64,000 bases of DNA from DASRDR01 sp035550795. GTDB taxonomy: Bacteria; Methylomirabilota; Methylomirabilia; Rokubacteriales; DASRDR01. The notes below the pieces were generated by a model that was not told the DNA's origin, searched no databases, and worked only from the letters and a program-made list of their open reading frames with translations. Positions 60,531-64,000 of the stretch are shown one piece after another; position 1 is the stretch's first letter, and every line of letters starts with the position of its first letter. Where the stretch lies: positions 1-64,000 of the forward strand of contig DASZOL010000052.1 in the NCBI GenBank assembly GCA_035550795.1, read 5' to 3'. The position numbers and the translations under genes are program-made.

Positions 60531-60744
60531 CCCGGGTCCTCCTCTCGCGATCGCTCCGCCGCTCAGGGAACGGACCAGAGCGGCGGCTTGGGCCGGAGCG
60601 CGTGAACGCGGCTCACGAATCCATACTACGCCCTCCGGGACCGATCGCACGGGCCACGGGCACGTCGCACCGACGTGGCATCCGCGCCCTCCATGTATTA
60701 TGGTCGAGGCCGCGCCGTGACCGCCCTGCGGCGAGGGAGACTCC

Positions 60745-61824
60745 GTGAATCGCAGCGACGGGGGCTTATATCCGAAGGTCTTCGCGCTCATCACCGCAGG
60801 CCTGCTCGCGTACGCCCTGGTGCGCATGGCCCTGCCATTCGTGGGGCCGATCTGCTGGGCGCTCCTCCTGGCCTTCCTGCTCCACCCGCTGAACGACGCG
60901 CTCGGGCGTGCCCTGCGGGACCGGCCCGGCCTGGCCGCGCTCCTGGTGACGCTCGTAGGAATCGTCCTCATCGTCCTGCCGGCGTCGCTCGTCGCAGTGG
61001 CCTTTGCCGCCCAAGCCGCGGAGCTCGTGCACCACATCCAGGATCTCGCCGAGCGTCACCACATCGCGCAGCTGAGCGACCTGCTCTACATCCCGTTTGC
61101 CACGCGGGCTATCCAGTGGCTCGGGTCGTACATGCCGATCACCGTCGATCAGATCCAGACCTGGCTGGTCGAGAACGGCCGCGGCCTCCTCCTGACGCTG
61201 ATGGGAGCGAGCGGGGCCGCGCTGGCCAGCGTGGTCGGTGCGGTGGTCGGTCTCGCGCTTGTGCTGTTCCTGCTCTTCTTCTTGCTTCGGGACGGTGAGG
61301 TGATCGTGCGCAGGGTGATGCGCCTGGTGCCCATGGAGGAGGAGCAAAAGGCCGGCCTTCTCGACCACCTGTCGGCCGTCACCCGGGCGCTTGTGCTCGG
61401 CACCCTGCTCACCGCGGCGGCGCAGGGTGCCCTCCTCGGAATCGGCTTCGCGATCGTCCGCTTGCCTTCACCGGTGGTGTTCGGCGTCCTGTCCGCCCTG
61501 GCGTCCGTCGTGCCATTCGTCGGCACCTCGCTCGTCTGGGTCCCGGCCGTGATCGTCCTGCTCGCCCAGGGGCGCCCGGGAGCCGCGATCTTCTTCGCCA
61601 TCTGGTCGATCGCCCTGGTGACCTCCGTCGACAACGTCATCAAGCCGCTCGTCGTGTCCGGCCGTGCCGGGCTGCCGACCTTCGCCGTCTTCCTCGGTCT
61701 CGTGGGGGGGCTCGCGGCCTTCGGGGCTATCGGGATGTTCCTGGGGCCCGTCATCGTCGCTCTCACGATCGCACTCCTCCGGTTCGCCGAGGAATCCCTG
61801 GCCGCGGAGGGATCGGGCCGCTGA
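60745..61824 (+). CDS. AI-2E family transporter (PerM-like)
   Basis: 359 residues, GTG start with GAGGGAGACTCC upstream. About eight membrane segments: YPKVFALITAGLLAYALVRMALPFVGPICWALLLAFLLHPL, LAALLVTLVGIVLIVLPASLVAVAF, ... LFFLLRDGEVIVRRVMRLVPM, and the family's SALASVVPFVGTSLVWVPAVIVLLAQG. Unlike the protein at 6157 it has no C-terminal soluble domain. A possible -10 (TATTAT) lies at 60696-60701. Substrate unknown. Confidence 0.9.
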   Translation: MNRSDGGLYPKVFALITAGLLAYALVRMALPFVGPICWALLLAFLLHPLNDALGRALRDRPGLAALLVTLVGIVLIVLPASLVAVAFAAQAAELVHHIQDLAERHHIAQLSDLLYIPFATRAIQWLGSYMPITVDQIQTWLVENGRGLLLTLMGASGAALASVVGAVVGLALVLFLLFFLLRDGEVIVRRVMRLVPMEEEQKAGLLDHLSAVTRALVLGTLLTAAAQGALLGIGFAIVRLPSPVVFGVLSALASVVPFVGTSLVWVPAVIVLLAQGRPGAAIFFAIWSIALVTSVDNVIKPLVVSGRAGLPTFAVFLGLVGGLAAFGAIGMFLGPVIVALTIALLRFAEESLAAEGSGR

Positions 61825-61951
61825 GCCGGGCGGGCTGGGAGCCGGCGCCCCGGCGACGCACGAGCGGGGCGCCGGTCCGCGGCCCGGGCCGCCCGGCGCG
61901 AGCGACCGGGCAGCCGCGACGGCGCCGCAGCTCGATGATTCGGTGAGAGAT

Positions 61952-62752
61952 CTACCTCCGGGCGGCGACGAGGTGCCCTTCCAGGGGGATCTCGACCTCC
62001 CCGGCTGACCCGGTGAAGGGTCGCAGTGCCTCCCGGGCGCCGGCGCGGATCCGCTCGTAGACGTCCGGGCTGATCCGGCTGACGAGAGGAGTGCTCTCGA
62101 CCTCGGTGGCCACGAACTCGTCAACGGACGCGAACCGCGCACGGCCGAGGCGGCTCCGTGTCCCCGTCACTGCCAGCCCGGCCGACTCCACCAGGGCCGT
62201 GAGCTCCGCAAGATCGCCACAGACGAAGTAGGCGCCGAGCAACGACGCCGCCTCGGGGCCTGCGTGGCGGGCCGCCATCTCGACGAACGGCGCGTATGCG
62301 GGCTGCGCGTCCAGACGGCCGGGGACCAGGACGGCGACGGTGCCGCCGGGCGCGGCGACCCGCCTCATCTCCCGCAGCGCCCGAGACCGATCCGGAAAGA
62401 ACATGAGCGCCATCTGGCACAGCACCACGTCAAAGGTCGCGTCCGGGAAGGGCAACGCCGCGACGTCCCCTTGCCGCCACGTGACGTCCGGACGAACCCG
62501 GCGGGCGACGGTCAGCATGGCCTCATTGAGGTCGAGCCCGACCACCCGGCCCGAGCCCGCCTGGCGCGCGGCGACGGTGCGAGCGACGATGCCGGTGCCG
62601 CACGCCACGTCGAGCACGGCCTGACCCGGAGCCACACCCGCGAACTCGACCAGGTGCGGCGCCCAATCCGCGAAGAACACCGGCACGAACTTCGCCTCGT
62701 ACATTTCCGCCGTTGCGAGCGACAGCTGGAAGGTCTCAGTGGACGTTCCCAT
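61952..62752 (-). CDS. Class I SAM-dependent methyltransferase
   Basis: 266 residues. Motif I AVLDVACGTGIVARTVA, motif post-I GLDLNEAMLTVA, WRQGDVAALPFPDATFDVVLCQMALMFFPDRSRALREMRRVAAPGGTVAV (motifs II and III). UbiE/COQ5-like small-molecule methyltransferase. C-terminal ~90 residues probably select the substrate, which is unknown. Divergent from the AraC-type regulator. Confidence 0.9.
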   Translation of the reverse strand: MGTSTETFQLSLATAEMYEAKFVPVFFADWAPHLVEFAGVAPGQAVLDVACGTGIVARTVAARQAGSGRVVGLDLNEAMLTVARRVRPDVTWRQGDVAALPFPDATFDVVLCQMALMFFPDRSRALREMRRVAAPGGTVAVLVPGRLDAQPAYAPFVEMAARHAGPEAASLLGAYFVCGDLAELTALVESAGLAVTGTRSRLGRARFASVDEFVATEVESTPLVSRISPDVYERIRAGAREALRPFTGSAGEVEIPLEGHLVAARR

Positions 62753-62828
62753 CGTGGCCTCCTCCGGACCGTTGGACGTGCCATCGCGCGTTCCCGAGCC
62801 ACCCGGCAGACCGGTCTACGCCGCAGTG

Positions 62829-62834
62829 TATGAT
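62829..62834 (+). promoter_or_regulatory. Possible -10 element for the AraC-type gene
   Basis: TATGAT seven bases before the GTG at 62841; transcription would begin about at the start codon, implying a leaderless message. The -35 region is poor. Confidence 0.35.
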
Positions 62835-62840
62835 CGCGCC

Positions 62841-63956
62841 GTGAACTCACGCGATGACCGAGCGTCCAGATTGCGTGCCTCGCCATCCAGGGCGGCGGCG
62901 CCGCTTGCCCACGCGTCCGGCGAGCTTGCTCCGCCGTCCAGCCTCGGCGGGTTCGCAGGCGCCGACGCGCTGTCGGACGTGCTGCGGACCGTGAGGCTCA
63001 CGGGAGCAGTGTTCTTCCTGGTGGAAGCGTCGTCCCCGTGGCGCATCGCGCTGCCGGACAGCAGAGCCCTCGCCCCCCTCATCCTGCCGCAGGCCCAGCA
63101 CATCATCTCGTACCACGTCGTGACCGACGGCTCGGGATGGGGCGGACTCCTGGACGACTCCCCGGTGCGGCTGGAATCCGGCGACGTCCTCGTGTTCCCG
63201 CACGGCGACGCGTACGCCATGTCGATCGATTCCGGCGCGCGCGGAGGGCCGGACATTGCGGAGGTCATGACGTTCATGCGGGAGATCGCCGCCCGACACT
63301 TGCCGTTCACGATCCGAGAGGGCGGCGGCGGCTCGGGCCGCCTCCATCTGGCGTGCGGCTTCCTCGGCTGTGACGTGCGGCCCTTCAATCCGCTCCTGGC
63401 GACCCTGCCCCGGCTGCTTCACGTGCGCCGGGACGCCCATTCGCCGGGCGATCCACTCGGCCAGCTGGTCGACTTCACCCTCGCGGAATCGCGCGAGCCC
63501 CGCGCGGGCGGCGAGTGCGTGCGGCTGCGCCTTGGCGAGCTCATGTTCGTCGAAGTGGTGCGGCGCTATCTCGCGACCCTTCCAGCCGAGCAGACCGGCT
63601 GGCTCGCGGGCTTGCGCGATCCCAAGATCGGGCGCGCCTTGGGCCTGCTCCACGAGCGGCCTGCTCGCCCCTGGACGCTGGGCGGCCTGGCAAGGGACGT
63701 CGGGCTGTCGCGCTCGGCGCTGGCGGACCGCTTCACGCACTTCGTCGGCCAGCCGCCGATGCAGTACCTCACGCGCTGGCGGATGCAGGTCGCGGCACGC
63801 CACCTCGCCGAGGGCGTGACTAAGGTCGCCGCGGTCGCCGCCGAGGTCGGCTACGACTCGGAGGCCGCCTTCAATCGCGCATTCAAGAAAGCGGCCGGCG
63901 TCCCACCCGGAGCCTGGCGTCGCCGACACGCGGGAGGTCTCCCCTCGCCGGGATAG
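62841..63956 (+). CDS. AraC-family transcriptional regulator with cupin domain
   Basis: 371 residues from a GTG at 62841; the frame is open from 62739, so the start is uncertain. N-terminal cupin-6 domain (LSDVLRTVRLTGAVFFLVEASSPWRIALPDSRALAPLILPQAQHIISYHVVTDGSGW...LESGDVLVFPHGDAYAMS), then HTH-18: RPWTLGGLARDVGLSRSALADRFTHFVGQPPMQYLTRWRMQVAARHLAEGVTKVAAVAAEVGYDSEAAFNRAFKKAAGVPPGAWRRRH, complete. Likely controls the divergent methyltransferase gene. Nothing is visible in the last 44 bases of the window. Confidence 0.9.
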   Translation: MNSRDDRASRLRASPSRAAAPLAHASGELAPPSSLGGFAGADALSDVLRTVRLTGAVFFLVEASSPWRIALPDSRALAPLILPQAQHIISYHVVTDGSGWGGLLDDSPVRLESGDVLVFPHGDAYAMSIDSGARGGPDIAEVMTFMREIAARHLPFTIREGGGGSGRLHLACGFLGCDVRPFNPLLATLPRLLHVRRDAHSPGDPLGQLVDFTLAESREPRAGGECVRLRLGELMFVEVVRRYLATLPAEQTGWLAGLRDPKIGRALGLLHERPARPWTLGGLARDVGLSRSALADRFTHFVGQPPMQYLTRWRMQVAARHLAEGVTKVAAVAAEVGYDSEAAFNRAFKKAAGVPPGAWRRRHAGGLPSPG

Positions 63957-64000
63957 GCCCAGCCGCTCCGCTCCCGAGCGATCCGGCTGCGCCCGTTGTT

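Noticed and set aside
60531..61037. N-terminal extension of the VOC protein
   Set aside because: Low-complexity frame overlapping the AI-2E gene; AGGAGG marks the start at 60530.

Overview
The window is about 64 kb of very GC-rich, densely packed bacterial DNA. It looks like one chromosome segment. I saw no rRNA or tRNA genes, insertion sequences, CRISPR arrays or prophage genes. RlpA, a BON-domain lipoprotein, a predicted outer-membrane barrel and a bifunctional PBP1 point to a Gram-negative (diderm) cell. The LLM (F420-type) oxidoreductase, encapsulin, gas-vesicle genes and heavy sigma-54 use would fit an uncultivated soil or groundwater lineage such as Rokubacteria/Methylomirabilota. That placement is a guess from gene content, not a phylogeny.

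Layout. 1-6 kb: a receiver-metallo-beta-lactamase fusion (cut by the window edge), a small secreted protein, and a phosphodiesterase + PBP1 pair. 6-14 kb: an AI-2E-type transporter with a B12-binding-like tail, then typical bacterial stress genes (CsbD-like, BON lipoprotein, DUF3309, DUF883/YqjD-like, YqjE-like, DUF3618, DksA-like, DUF748, PPC domain). 14-19.3 kb (minus strand): a histidine kinase / NtrC-type sigma-54 activator pair, a single-domain response regulator, a nucleotidyltransferase-like protein and a metallophosphoesterase. 19.6-27.8 kb: a sugar-nucleotide pyrophosphorylase, GlgX, TreY, an encapsulated ferritin and its encapsulin shell. 28-34 kb: M48 lipoprotein, PsiE-like protein, LLM oxidoreductase, UdgX and small basic proteins. 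34.4-37.3 kb (minus): SRPBCC, Zn-alcohol dehydrogenase and SDR. 39.4-48.1 kb: a compact gas-vesicle cluster with three GvpA-family, three GvpF/L, GvpG and GvpK genes, a kinase/receiver pair and a tandem ArsA-type ATPase. 48-64 kb: MEDS sensor, RlpA, exo/endonuclease-phosphatase, GNAT/FemAB-like protein, lipid kinase, LPG-synthase-like membrane protein, PAP2, barrel, SGNH hydrolase, VOC protein, a second AI-2E transporter, methyltransferase and an AraC regulator.

The strongest new signal is regulatory. Reading the gaps by eye I find about 19 sequences matching the sigma-54 -24/-12 promoter (GG-N10-GC, mostly YGGCAC-N5-TTGCW). Eleven of them have, about 80-136 bp from the -12 element, the same upstream array: CGACA-N3-TGTCG-N6-CGACA-N3-TGTCG, four half-sites in fixed register with some degenerate. 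The array resembles an enhancer bound by two dimers of an NtrC-type activator, and such an activator with its kinase is encoded in the middle of the window (16397-19272). My inference is a local sigma-54 stress/envelope regulon. It would join small stress proteins, envelope proteins, polysaccharide/trehalose synthesis with the encapsulin-ferritin compartment, an F420-type oxidoreductase + UdgX operon and a lipid kinase, and perhaps the gas-vesicle cluster. The promoters also revise several start codons, because some of the longest ORFs begin inside promoter or enhancer elements.
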